From the NCBI GenBank assembly GCA_014379915.1, contig JACMKV010000025.1, positions 1 to 9,698 on the forward strand: a DNA stretch of 9,698 nucleotides. Direction: 5' to 3'. The position numbers were made by a program, and so were the translations under genes. This stretch comes from Burkholderiales bacterium (GTDB lineage: Bacteria; Pseudomonadota; Gammaproteobacteria; Burkholderiales; JACMKV01). The notes below the pieces were generated by a model. The model was not told the DNA's origin and searched no databases. It worked only from the letters and a program-made list of their open reading frames with translations. Below are positions 1 to 6,976 of the stretch, piece after piece (the stretch's first letter is position 1; every line of letters starts with the position of its first letter).

Positions 1-24
1 TCAGGGCAGCTCAGGGCAGCTCAG
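1..24. repeat. 10-bp tandem repeat at the mtgA stop codon
   Basis: The unit TCAGGGCAGC occurs twice in a row and is followed by TCAG. The mtgA stop codon (TGA on the minus strand, 11-13) lies in the second unit, so the first unit is a post-stop duplication of the last codons. It may extend to the left of the window. Confidence 0.75.
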
Positions 25-754
25 CCGCCTCCATGCGCTGCAGAATGATCGCAGTTTTGCGGGCCAAGTGCCGGGAGCCGCGGTGATTATCGTAAAACCG
101 GGGGTTCGGCGCCATCGCGGCAAGCCGTGCCGCCTGTTGCCGCGACAATTGCGCCGCTGATACGGCGAAGTAATGGCGAGCCGCAGCCTGGGCGCCAAAC
201 ACGCCATCGCCCCATTCGATCACATTCAGATAGATTTCAAAAATCCGCCGCTTGCTCATAATCTTTTCCAGCATCAACGTGATTATGGCTTCCTGCGCTT
301 TACGCCACGGCGTGCGTTGGCTCGACAGAAAAAGGTTTTTTGCGAGCTGCTGACTGATCGTCGAGCCGCCGGCGGCGAGACGACCGCGCCGGAGATTCGT
401 GTCGATCGCATGCTGAATACCGTCCCAGTCGAACCCTTCGTGATCGCTAAATCTGGCGTCTTCGGCCGCGATCAACGCGCGCTTCAGATGAATCGAAATG
501 CGCTCGTATGGCACCCACTGCTGCGCAAGTTCGGCCGCGGGCTTGCGGTCCTGCAAGGCATTGAGGCGCGCTTCCATGAACGCGCTCGACGACGGATTAT
601 GCTCAACCCACCAAAAGATGTGAAACAAAATCCATAGCTGGTAGGCAAGGATGATGGCAGTGATCAGGAGGGCGGCGCGCAACGTCCAGACTGGGACGGA
701 CGTGCGGCATCGCCAGAAGCCGCGCACGCTAACGCGCCGGGCAGAGCGTGCCAT
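11..754 (-). CDS. mtgA: Monofunctional biosynthetic peptidoglycan transglycosylase (GT51)
   Basis: The 247-residue product should polymerise lipid II into glycan strands at the periplasmic face of the inner membrane, without a transpeptidase domain. A short basic N-terminus (residues 1-24) is followed by one membrane segment (about 25-47) and a GT51 domain (about 80-240). The hallmark motifs are present: AAEDARF with catalytic Glu98, GGSTISQQLAKN (129-140), the KIMSKRRIFEIYLN block (164-177) and the WGDGVFGAQAAARHYF segment (181-196). The length is normal for stand-alone MtgA. The frame stays open upstream to 940, but that stretch lies inside aroE and is unlike MtgA. I chose the ATG at 754 because the membrane anchor follows it, only 7 bp separate it from the aroE stop, and a GGAG lies about 12 nt upstream. 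It is the last gene of the RNB-tonB-aroE-mtgA run, and co-transcription is inferred from this spacing. Confidence 0.95.
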   Translation of the reverse strand: MARSARRVSVRGFWRCRTSVPVWTLRAALLITAIILAYQLWILFHIFWWVEHNPSSSAFMEARLNALQDRKPAAELAQQWVPYERISIHLKRALIAAEDARFSDHEGFDWDGIQHAIDTNLRRGRLAAGGSTISQQLAKNLFLSSQRTPWRKAQEAIITLMLEKIMSKRRIFEIYLNVIEWGDGVFGAQAAARHYFAVSAAQLSRQQAARLAAMAPNPRFYDNHRGSRHLARKTAIILQRMEAAELP

Positions 755-761
755 GCCTGGA

Positions 762-1661
762 TCAGCTCCGGCCGCTGGTATAGCCGGGTCGGCCAAACGC
801 AAATCGCGCGCGGCCGCCGATCGCCGCGATGACGCTTTGCGTTTCAGGGCGCACGCCGCGCCAGATAAAGAACGATTCGGCAGCTTGCTCGACCAGCATG
901 CCGAGCCCGTCGGCAACGCGCGCACCGTGGTGCTGGGCAAAGCCCAGAAACGGCGTCAGCCCCTTGCCGTACATGAGGTCGTAAGCGAGCGCATCGGGCG
1001 CGAACACGCTTTCGATGAGCCCGAGGTCAGCGCCCGTCAGACTGCTCGATGTAGCGTTGATGACCAGATCGAAGCCCTCGGTTGGAAGCGCTTCCAAGCG
1101 GTGAGCAGTCAATCTGGGCTGCGTCGAATTGCCGGTAGGACTGCCGGCATCGATCATCACCTCCGGGCTGAATTCACCGCAAAGCTTTTTTGCGGTCTCG
1201 AACGTGCGATTGGCGATCGCAAGCTGAGCCGGACCTGCTTCGAGTAGCGGCGCTACGATGCCGCGCGCGGCGCCGCCGGCGCCCAGAATCAGCACGCGGC
1301 GACCGCCCATTTCGAAGCCGAGATTTGTCTGCAGATCGCGCACCAAGCCAACGCCATCGGTGTTGTCGCCCGCGATTCCCTCGCCAGCAAAAACCAGTGT
1401 ATTGACTGCGCCGGCTCTCTGCGCGCGTCCGCTCACACGGGTCGCGAGTTCGCAGGCTTCACGCTTGAACGGCACGGTCACGTTCAAGCCTTTGCCGCCG
1501 CCGGCTTGAAATTGTCGAACGGCGGCGGCGAATTCGCCCAGCTCGGCGTGTAGCTTGGTATAGGCAATATCCTGGCCGGTCTGGCGCGCGAATTCGGCAT
1601 GGATCGCCGGCGACAAGCTGTGCGCAACCGGATTGCCGATGACAGCGTAGCGATCGGTCAT
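762..1661 (-). CDS. aroE: Shikimate dehydrogenase (NADP+)
   Basis: This enzyme reduces 3-dehydroshikimate to shikimate with NADPH in the cytoplasmic chorismate pathway. The 299-residue product shows the full signature. HSLSP (14-18) carries the shikimate-binding serines, NVTVPFK ends in catalytic Lys66, AGAVNTL contains Asn87, and GDNTDG contains catalytic Asp102. The Rossmann loop is GAGGA (127-131), followed by the NRT motif (151-153) typical of NADP preference. INATSSSL (201-208) and Gln259 in LVEQAAES complete the site. The protein is about 25 residues longer than the usual 270-275. The extra length is a loop around 171-192 and a Gly/Arg-rich tail after residue 281, next to the mtgA start. 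It lies 45 bp after tonB and 7 bp before mtgA. No strong Shine-Dalgarno precedes the ATG, but the start matches the family N-terminus. Confidence 0.96.
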   Translation of the reverse strand: MTDRYAVIGNPVAHSLSPAIHAEFARQTGQDIAYTKLHAELGEFAAAVRQFQAGGGKGLNVTVPFKREACELATRVSGRAQRAGAVNTLVFAGEGIAGDNTDGVGLVRDLQTNLGFEMGGRRVLILGAGGAARGIVAPLLEAGPAQLAIANRTFETAKKLCGEFSPEVMIDAGSPTGNSTQPRLTAHRLEALPTEGFDLVINATSSSLTGADLGLIESVFAPDALAYDLMYGKGLTPFLGFAQHHGARVADGLGMLVEQAAESFFIWRGVRPETQSVIAAIGGRARFAFGRPGYTSGRS

Positions 1662-1706
1662 GTTGGGAACCGTTGAGACGTCCGAAACGGCAGCGGCTGG
1701 AGAGTG

Positions 1707-2585
1707 TTACTCGCTTTGCAGCTGATCGGCGCGAGTGAACGTCCAGGTTCTCGTAATGACGACAATGTCGGTATCGCGCGAAATATCGGCCGGAAAAGCA
1801 GCAAACGGCGTTGCCAGCTGGATCACGCGCAGCGCTGCCGAATCGAGTAGTTTGTGACCGGACGAGCGGTTTATTTCGGCGTATTCAACGCTGCCGTCGG
1901 CACGGATCGAAACCGTCAATTGCAGGCTGCCTTTGATCTTGTCGCGGCGCGCCTCGTCCGGGTAATTCAGGTTGCCGATGCGCTCGACCTTGGCGCGCCA
2001 GTCCTCGACATAGCGCGCGAAGCGGAATTCCTTGGTGCGGGCGCCGATAAATTTGCGCTTCGGACGCTGCTGGTAATTGTCCCAATCCTTGTTGATCTGC
2101 GCTTCGAGGCGGGCGATTTCCATGCTCCTCTGGATCAGGTCGACGGCTCTTTTTGGCTCTTCTACCTTTTCCGGCTGCTCTTCGGGTTTCGGCTCGGGCT
2201 GCTCGACTTTCGGCTTGGCCTGCACCTGCGTCATCAGCTTTTTTGCCTGCTTCTCAAGCTGTTCGACGCGCTTGGATTGCGCGTTCAGGGCTGGCTCGGG
2301 CTTCGGTTTTGGCGTCGGTTGCGCCGGCAACGGGCTCTTGGCGCGCCGCTTGGCGTCGGTATTGCCGCCGCCATCTAGATTGGTCTGCGCCAGCGTATCG
2401 GCTTTCGGCGGCGTGACCGCCGATTTGCTGTTGACCAGCACGACTTCAAGCGGCGGCGTGAAATTCCTTTCCCTCTTTTTGTCCGGCGCCTTGAAATGCA
2501 CGAGCAAAAACGCGCCGTGCAAAGCGATCGACAGTGCGAGTGCTATGCCCAGCATGCGGTCGGCAAACGTCGATGGGCTCGACAT
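1707..2585 (-). CDS. tonB: TonB-family energy transducer
   Basis: TonB couples the proton motive force, through ExbB-ExbD, to outer-membrane receptors. Counting from the ATG at 2585, the 292-residue product has a short N-tail and one membrane helix (about 10-30) containing the SxxxH motif (Ser19, His23) needed for ExbB/ExbD coupling. A Pro/Lys/Glu-rich periplasmic spacer follows (about 80-145), then a charged, probably helical stretch, and a TonB C-terminal domain (about 190-285) with the YPDEAR motif at 208-213 and the usual dG-x-V strands. The same frame is open to an ATG at 2702, which would add 39 basic residues. I prefer 2585 because it puts the anchor near the N-terminus, but neither ATG has a clear ribosome site. 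No exbB or exbD gene lies in the window, so partners must be encoded elsewhere. A TonB paralogue dedicated to one receptor, or a TolA-like role, cannot be excluded. Confidence 0.88.
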   Translation of the reverse strand: MSSPSTFADRMLGIALALSIALHGAFLLVHFKAPDKKRERNFTPPLEVVLVNSKSAVTPPKADTLAQTNLDGGGNTDAKRRAKSPLPAQPTPKPKPEPALNAQSKRVEQLEKQAKKLMTQVQAKPKVEQPEPKPEEQPEKVEEPKRAVDLIQRSMEIARLEAQINKDWDNYQQRPKRKFIGARTKEFRFARYVEDWRAKVERIGNLNYPDEARRDKIKGSLQLTVSIRADGSVEYAEINRSSGHKLLDSAALRVIQLATPFAAFPADISRDTDIVVITRTWTFTRADQLQSE

Positions 2586-2810
2586 ATCGATAACGGCCGC
2601 CCCATCGGGAAATCGATGAACCTTTCCAGCCGGACGACCGGTGATGCCGCCATCAGCGCGCGGGCCAAGTCTGGCTTTGGTCGCGGAAAGTGCCTTTTTC
2701 ATGCAGATCGGTCAACTCGCGATGTCGGGAGCGGCGCTTACTCAAGGACTTCACGCCGCAACTTTACGAAACCGCAAAGCATAGTCTGCGCACAAACTTC
2801 GCACAATACT
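2586..2810 (-). other. Spacer between the exonuclease gene and tonB
   Basis: These 225 bases separate the RNB stop from the preferred tonB ATG. The first 117 (2586-2702) are an open in-frame extension of tonB and may be coding. The rest is non-coding, and I see no terminator. On the minus strand a TTGTGC and a TATGCT lie 17 bp apart, but both match sigma-70 boxes poorly, so an internal tonB promoter is only a possibility. Confidence 0.35.
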
Positions 2811-4694
2811 TTAAGTAATCAGGGACGCGAATTCTGGTCTGGTTTTGCGTATGAACCGGCACGACAAGGTAAGCTCGAATAGGTCGATTTGGGCTACCTC
2901 GACTTCGACCTCGGTCCCGGGATGCAGATCGGGCAGCGACGGCGCGCGCACGAACAGCGGGAGGTGATCGAGCTTGACCAGATTCTCCCTGACGACGCAA
3001 GCTCCACTCGACTCGACGTTTTCCTGGATCAGCCAGCGCAGGCACCAATAGCGTTCCATGGTTTTCTGAAAGTCGCCATAGGCCGCATAAGTCAGCTCGA
3101 AATCGCGCATTGCAGTCAGCAATTCATCGCTGTCGTTGCTGTAGCTGGCCGGCGTTTTTGTAATCCACGAAATCAACTGGCGCTGATTGATCAGGTCGAC
3201 ATAGCGGCGCAGCGGCGAACTCGCCCACACGTATTGGGCAACACCGAGCCCCTGATGCGGCAGCGGCTCGGTCGTCATTTTCACCTTGCCGTTACCTTGC
3301 GCGCGGTAGATCGCGCCGATGCCGTGTTCGGCAAGCTGGCGTCCCCATTCGGCGTTGGCGAAAATCATCAGTTCGGCGACGACCTTGTCGACCGGCGAAC
3401 CGCGGCGCCGTTCGACGATACTGATGCGGTCATTCTCTACATAAAAGCTGTAGTCGGAATTTTGCGGAGCCGCGCTCTTGCCGCGGCCCTGCTCCAGCCT
3501 GTTGGCGAGCTGCCAAAGCACATGCAGTTGCTCGGCGAACGGGTATTCGCGCTCGTTGTTCGCAATCGACATTTCGTTGAACAGCGCTTCGAGGCTGTCG
3601 TGGCGCAGATTGGCGGCGATGCTGACTCTTTCGAGACGGCTCTCGGATGCCGTTATCGAATAGTCGGCGGCAAGGTGAAGGTACAGCGATATCGCCGGCC
3701 GAACCTGATCGGCCGTCAACGAAAACGGCTGGACCACGTGCTCGGGAAGCATCGTGATTTTGCGCCCAGGCATATAGACGGTCGACAAGCGCTGGCGTGC
3801 GGCCGCGTCGATCGCCGAATCGGCGCTGAAGCCGAGCGCGGGCGCTGCGATATGGATGCCGACGCGCCAGCCGCCGGCCGGCAATGCGACGACCGAAAAC
3901 GCATCGTCGATTTCGGTCGTCGTCGTGTCGTCGATACTGAATGCGCGAACCTCGGCAAGCGGCAGATCGTCCGGCGCCTGCAGTTCCCGCAAATCTTGCG
4001 GCAAAGCTTTCGGCAAATCTGCAAACTCGACGCCGGTCGGAAAAAACTCGAACAGAAAACGATCGAAGTGATAGTCGTGCGCCGACGGCAACGCGCCGCA
4101 TTTTTCGAGCAGGCGCGGCACTGTCATCTGGGTTGCCGCGCGCGCGGCTTCGAGCGCCTTGTAGATCAGCGTGTTCTTGTCGGGCGCATAAAGCAGCTGC
4201 TGCAGGTGTGGCCTGAATTCCTCGGGAAACGTGAAGTTGGCCAACTGATTTGCCAGCCGCTCCTGCTCCGCTGCCTGCAACCTTCTTTTCTCGATCGCCG
4301 CAAGCGCTGATTTAAGCGATTCGGGCGGCGCCGCCTTGTAATGGCCGCGGCCTTTCTTGTAAAAATGAACCGGAGCGGTATGCAGCCGAATCAGAACGCC
4401 GGCGGCTTCGACCGGGCGCGGCTTGCCGCCGAAGTATTCGTGGGCGAGTTCCTCGAACGAGAACTCGGCCTGCGGTGAGCATTCCCACAAAAAGTCCGTA
4501 TCGATTTCTTCGGCAACGCCGTTGGCGAGCGGCATGAATTCCGGCAACGACGGCTGCTCGAAATGCAGCAGCACCGCGTTCGACTTGATCTTGCTGCGCT
4601 TGCCGTGCGGCGCCTCGACTTGCAGCGACGAATTGTTGTCGGCGAGCACGGCGCCGACCTTGAAGCTGCCGTCTTCTTCGTAAAAAACATTCAT
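2811..4694 (-). CDS. RNB-domain exoribonuclease (RNase II/R family, VacB-like)
   Basis: The 627-residue product should be a processive 3'-5' exoribonuclease acting on single-stranded RNA in the cytoplasm. The RNB catalytic core spans about residues 245-560. Its metal-binding cluster is Asp255, Glu261, Asp263 and Asp264, and the family signature SPLRRYVDLINQRQL (493-507) supplies the catalytic arginine region. A short S1-like strand segment lies near 590-615. The first 240 residues are not an obvious pair of cold-shock domains; they resemble the N-terminal region of the betaproteobacterial and cyanobacterial/plastid RNase II-like branch, as far as I can recall it. In E. coli RNase II the cluster has four aspartates (201, 207, 209, 210), and the second is Glu here. 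The ATG at 4694 opens a typical family N-terminus (MNVFYEEDG), although the upstream sequence is pyrimidine-rich with no Shine-Dalgarno. It is the first gene of the operon and ends 225 bp before the tonB start chosen here. Confidence 0.93.
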   Translation of the reverse strand: MNVFYEEDGSFKVGAVLADNNSSLQVEAPHGKRSKIKSNAVLLHFEQPSLPEFMPLANGVAEEIDTDFLWECSPQAEFSFEELAHEYFGGKPRPVEAAGVLIRLHTAPVHFYKKGRGHYKAAPPESLKSALAAIEKRRLQAAEQERLANQLANFTFPEEFRPHLQQLLYAPDKNTLIYKALEAARAATQMTVPRLLEKCGALPSAHDYHFDRFLFEFFPTGVEFADLPKALPQDLRELQAPDDLPLAEVRAFSIDDTTTTEIDDAFSVVALPAGGWRVGIHIAAPALGFSADSAIDAAARQRLSTVYMPGRKITMLPEHVVQPFSLTADQVRPAISLYLHLAADYSITASESRLERVSIAANLRHDSLEALFNEMSIANNEREYPFAEQLHVLWQLANRLEQGRGKSAAPQNSDYSFYVENDRISIVERRRGSPVDKVVAELMIFANAEWGRQLAEHGIGAIYRAQGNGKVKMTTEPLPHQGLGVAQYVWASSPLRRYVDLINQRQLISWITKTPASYSNDSDELLTAMRDFELTYAAYGDFQKTMERYWCLRWLIQENVESSGACVVRENLVKLDHLPLFVRAPSLPDLHPGTEVEVEVAQIDLFELTLSCRFIRKTRPEFASLIT

Positions 4695-4719
4695 GATTGG
4701 AAAGAGGCGAGACGCCGGT

Positions 4720-4753
4720 GACCGAAAACCAAAAACGGGGACCGAAAAAACCA
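4720..4753. repeat. Imperfect 20-bp direct repeat, GACCGAAAA(AA)CCA
   Basis: GACCGAAAACCA at 4720-4731 recurs as GACCGAAAAAACCA at 4740-4753, one 20-bp step away. It lies in the presumed 5' leader of the RNB operon. It could be slippage, or a pair of binding sites two helical turns apart. Neither is proven. Confidence 0.5.
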
Positions 4754-4782
4754 GCGCGATTATACCGCAGCCGCTGCGCGCT
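4745..4782 (-). terminator. Possible intrinsic terminator after yqiA
   Basis: On the minus strand, AGCGCG (from 4782-4777) pairs with CGCGCT (from 4758-4753) across an 18-nt loop. GG and then six T (4750-4745) follow. It begins 29 nt after the yqiA stop. The stem is short and the loop long, so termination may be weak. Confidence 0.35.
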
Positions 4783-4790
4783 CCGCCTTC
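4759..4790 (-). promoter_or_regulatory. Candidate sigma-70 promoter for the RNB-tonB-aroE-mtgA operon
   Basis: A perfect TATAAT lies on the minus strand at 4764-4759, about 65 nt upstream of the exonuclease ATG, in the context GGTATAATCGCGC. No good TTGACA is found 16-18 bp upstream, where the sequence is GC-rich. The call therefore rests on the -10 box and its position ahead of a four-gene run. Confidence 0.45.
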
Positions 4791-4811
4791 GGGTCGCGAA
4801 GCAGACGCCAG

Positions 4812-5375
4812 CTAATTTTTTTCGAGAAATTCGAGAATCGGCGTGATGTATTGCTCGAAACCGACAAAGCTGTGGTCGCCGCCGTCGATCACGACTTGGC
4901 GCGCGCCGTAGTACTTCTTTACTGCGGCGCGGTAGTCGAGCACCTTGTCGCCGGTCTGGGTCAACAGCAGATAGCGCTCGGGTTTGCTTACCTTCGCGAC
5001 ATCGAATTGGCGTAATTGCTCGACGAGTTGCAATGTCAATTGTGCGACGCTGTGAAAGTTTTTCTGCACGCCGATAAAATCGCGCAGCAACGCGTACGGT
5101 TGCACCGCCGGGTTCACCAGCGCTGCTTTCAGACCGTACTTCTCTGCCAGCCAGGTCGCGTAATAGCCGCCCATCGAACTGCCGACCAGACCGATCGGCT
5201 CGCCGACATGACGCTCGATAGCGTCTTCCGCCACGCGAATCGCCAACATCGGCGAAACGGGCAGAGCCGGACAGACGAACTCATCGCCGCGGCCGAGCCG
5301 TCGCAGGCGCTCGGCGAAGACGCGCGCCTTGAAAGACGACGGCGAGCTGTTGAAGCCGTGCAGATAAAGGATCAA
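4812..5375 (-). CDS. yqiA: YqiA-type alpha/beta-hydrolase (esterase)
   Basis: The 187-residue product belongs to the UPF0227/YqiA group of small alpha/beta-hydrolases. E. coli YqiA has esterase activity on short acyl esters, and the physiological substrate is unknown. The N-terminus ILYLHGFNSSP carries the family oxyanion-region motif. The nucleophile elbow GSSMGG places Ser67. GDKVLDY (142-148) carries the acid residue, probably Asp143, and GGDHSF gives His168. Length is as expected. The start is a TTG: no ATG or GTG exists between the mpl stop and the conserved first strand, and only ten sense codons precede the TTG in frame. It lies 30 bp after mpl in the same reading frame, with no clear Shine-Dalgarno, so translational coupling to mpl is likely. 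No signal peptide is present, so it is cytoplasmic. Confidence 0.9.
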   Translation of the reverse strand: MILYLHGFNSSPSSFKARVFAERLRRLGRGDEFVCPALPVSPMLAIRVAEDAIERHVGEPIGLVGSSMGGYYATWLAEKYGLKAALVNPAVQPYALLRDFIGVQKNFHSVAQLTLQLVEQLRQFDVAKVSKPERYLLLTQTGDKVLDYRAAVKKYYGARQVVIDGGDHSFVGFEQYITPILEFLEKN

Positions 5376-5405
5376 GCGCCGATCTGAGAAATCAAGCCCG
5401 AAAAA

Positions 5406-6782
5406 TCAGGCACGCTTCGCGCTCGGTGTGGCCGCGCTTTGCAGCGCCTTCAGCAGCTTTTCGTGAATGCCGCCGAAGCCGCCATTACTCATGATGAGCA
5501 CGTGGTCGCCGGCTCGCGCGGCCGCAACGATGCTTTCGACCAGTTCCGGTAACTCGCCGTGCAGACTCAGCTTGCTTCCTAGCGGCGCCAGCGCGCCATG
5601 CACATCCCAGCCCAGATTGGCCGTGTAGCAAAACACGTGGTCGGCGTAGGCCAGACTGTGGCCAAGATCATCGCGCCAGACGCCCATTTTCATCGTGTTC
5701 GAGCGCGGTTCGAGGACTGCGAGCACGCGCGCAGCGCCGACTTTTTGCCGCAGCCCCGCCAGCGTGTGGCGAATAGCGGTCGGGTGATGGGCGAAATCGT
5801 CATAGACGGTGACGCCGTCGATCACACCGCGCACTTCCATCCGGCGCTTCACGTTTTGAAACGCACTAAGCGCTGCAATTCCGGTAGCGACCGGGACGCC
5901 GGCGTGGCGGGCGGCAGCCAACGCGGCGAGGGCGTTCATTCGATTGTGCTCGCCCAGCAAATCCCACGTCAGGACGCCCTGACACTTGCCTGCAAACGAA
6001 ATCGCGAGACTTTCGGCTTCTCGCACTTCAGCTTGCCAGCCCTCCTCGACCCCGAGCCCCTCGACCGGTGTCCAGCACCCCTTGGCCAGCACGCGCTTCA
6101 AGCTATCCTCCGTGCCATTGGCGACGACCAGACCAGAGCTGGGGAGTATGCGGACGAAATGGTGAAATTGCTGCTCGATAGCAGCAAGATCAGCGAAGAT
6201 GTCGGCATGATCGAATTCCAGGTTGTTTAGCACCGCTGTTCTCGCCAGGTAATGGACGAATTTCGATCGTTTGTCGAAAAAAGCAGTGTCGTACTCATCG
6301 GCTTCGATCACGAAAAATGGGCTTTCCTCTCCCGGCAGCCGCGCCGACAGCCCGAAGTTTTGCGGCACACCCCCGATCAGGAATCCCGGCTTCCGACCGT
6401 CATACTCGAGGATCCAGGCCAACATCGACGATGTCGTCGTCTTGCCATGGGTCCCAGCGACCGCAAGCACCCACTTGCCGTGCAACACATTCTCGGCCAG
6501 CCATTGCGGTCCGGAAATGAATGGCAGCCCGCGATTCAGGATTTCCTCCATCAGCGGATTGCCTCGCGTCACGACATTGCCGATAACAAAGGCGTCGGGC
6601 TTGACATCGATCTGCGCCGGATCGAAACCTTCGATCAGCTCTATGCCCTGTTCCTGCAACTGCGTGCTCATCGGCGGATATACGTTGGCGTCGCAACCCG
6701 TGACTTTGTGCCCGCTTTGCTGCGCGAGTACGGCAACACCGCCCATGAATGTCCCGCAAATACCGAGGATATGGATGTGCAT
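5406..6782 (-). CDS. mpl: UDP-N-acetylmuramate:L-alanyl-gamma-D-glutamyl-meso-diaminopimelate ligase
   Basis: Mpl joins a recycled murein tripeptide to UDP-MurNAc using ATP, returning turnover products to peptidoglycan synthesis in the cytoplasm. The 458-residue length is normal. The Mpl-type N-terminus HILGICGTFMGGVA (4-17) separates it from MurC. The ATP P-loop GTHGKTTT (110-117, Lys114) is followed by EADEYD (160-165), NLEFDHAD (187-194) and the EHNRMNALAA segment (278-287) of the Mur central domain. The C-terminal domain holds DDFAHHPTAI (328-337) and LEPRSNTMKMG (357-367), both characteristic of Mpl. The ATG at 6782 begins exactly at the conserved beta-strand; its upstream context is AAAGATCAT, so the ribosome site is weak. 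It is followed by yqiA and preceded by a repeat-bearing spacer, so it probably has its own promoter, but I found no convincing one. With mtgA it gives the window a second peptidoglycan gene. Confidence 0.96.
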   Translation of the reverse strand: MHIHILGICGTFMGGVAVLAQQSGHKVTGCDANVYPPMSTQLQEQGIELIEGFDPAQIDVKPDAFVIGNVVTRGNPLMEEILNRGLPFISGPQWLAENVLHGKWVLAVAGTHGKTTTSSMLAWILEYDGRKPGFLIGGVPQNFGLSARLPGEESPFFVIEADEYDTAFFDKRSKFVHYLARTAVLNNLEFDHADIFADLAAIEQQFHHFVRILPSSGLVVANGTEDSLKRVLAKGCWTPVEGLGVEEGWQAEVREAESLAISFAGKCQGVLTWDLLGEHNRMNALAALAAARHAGVPVATGIAALSAFQNVKRRMEVRGVIDGVTVYDDFAHHPTAIRHTLAGLRQKVGAARVLAVLEPRSNTMKMGVWRDDLGHSLAYADHVFCYTANLGWDVHGALAPLGSKLSLHGELPELVESIVAAARAGDHVLIMSNGGFGGIHEKLLKALQSAATPSAKRA

Positions 6783-6834
6783 ATGATCTTTATCGATAGT
6801 AAAAGCGTTACTTCTTGGAAGGGTGTTGTGCTTT

Positions 6835-6962
6835 GCGGGAGCTTCCAGCGCTCCCGCGGAAGCGGGGAAGCAATCTCGACCTTATTTCCGGCCCGTACAA
6901 CTCGACCGCTGGAAGACAAAACAGAGATTGCCGCGCTTCGCTCGCAAAGACGGCTTGGGATG
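6835..6962. repeat. Dispersed palindromic (REP/BIME-like) repeat between mpl and the SIMPL gene
   Basis: A perfect hairpin GCGGGAGC-7 nt-GCTCCCGC occupies 6835-6857. Its right arm can instead pair in CCCGC-GGAA-GCGGG (6853-6866). GAAGCAATCTC (6867-6877) is then mirrored by GAGATTGCCGCGCTTCG (6924-6940), about 46 nt apart. The latter, read on the minus strand with its flank (GCGAGCGAAGCGCGGCAATC), is the well-known interspersed motif whose spurious translations read like ASEARQS or CERSAAIS. The 194-bp spacer 6783-6976 has no credible gene; small open frames through it are products of this repeat. Confidence 0.65.
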
Positions 6963-6976
6963 CGACCGGCTCCCAC

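Noticed and set aside
755..940. N-terminal extension of MtgA by 62 residues to an ATG at 940
   Set aside because: It is antisense-free but fully within aroE in another frame, and the residues do not resemble MtgA. The ATG at 754 gives the normal length and anchor position.
2889..4310. A 473-codon plus-strand open frame opposite the RNB exonuclease gene
   Set aside because: It lies entirely within a gene with clear catalytic motifs, its composition is Arg/Gln/Val-rich without a recognisable domain, and no ribosome site supports it. It is a consequence of GC-biased codon use on the other strand.
4770..4805. A hairpin CTTCG-5 nt-CGAAG downstream of yqiA as its terminator
   Set aside because: The stem is only 5 bp with no T-tract. 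The inverted repeat nearer 4745-4782, with six T, is the better candidate.
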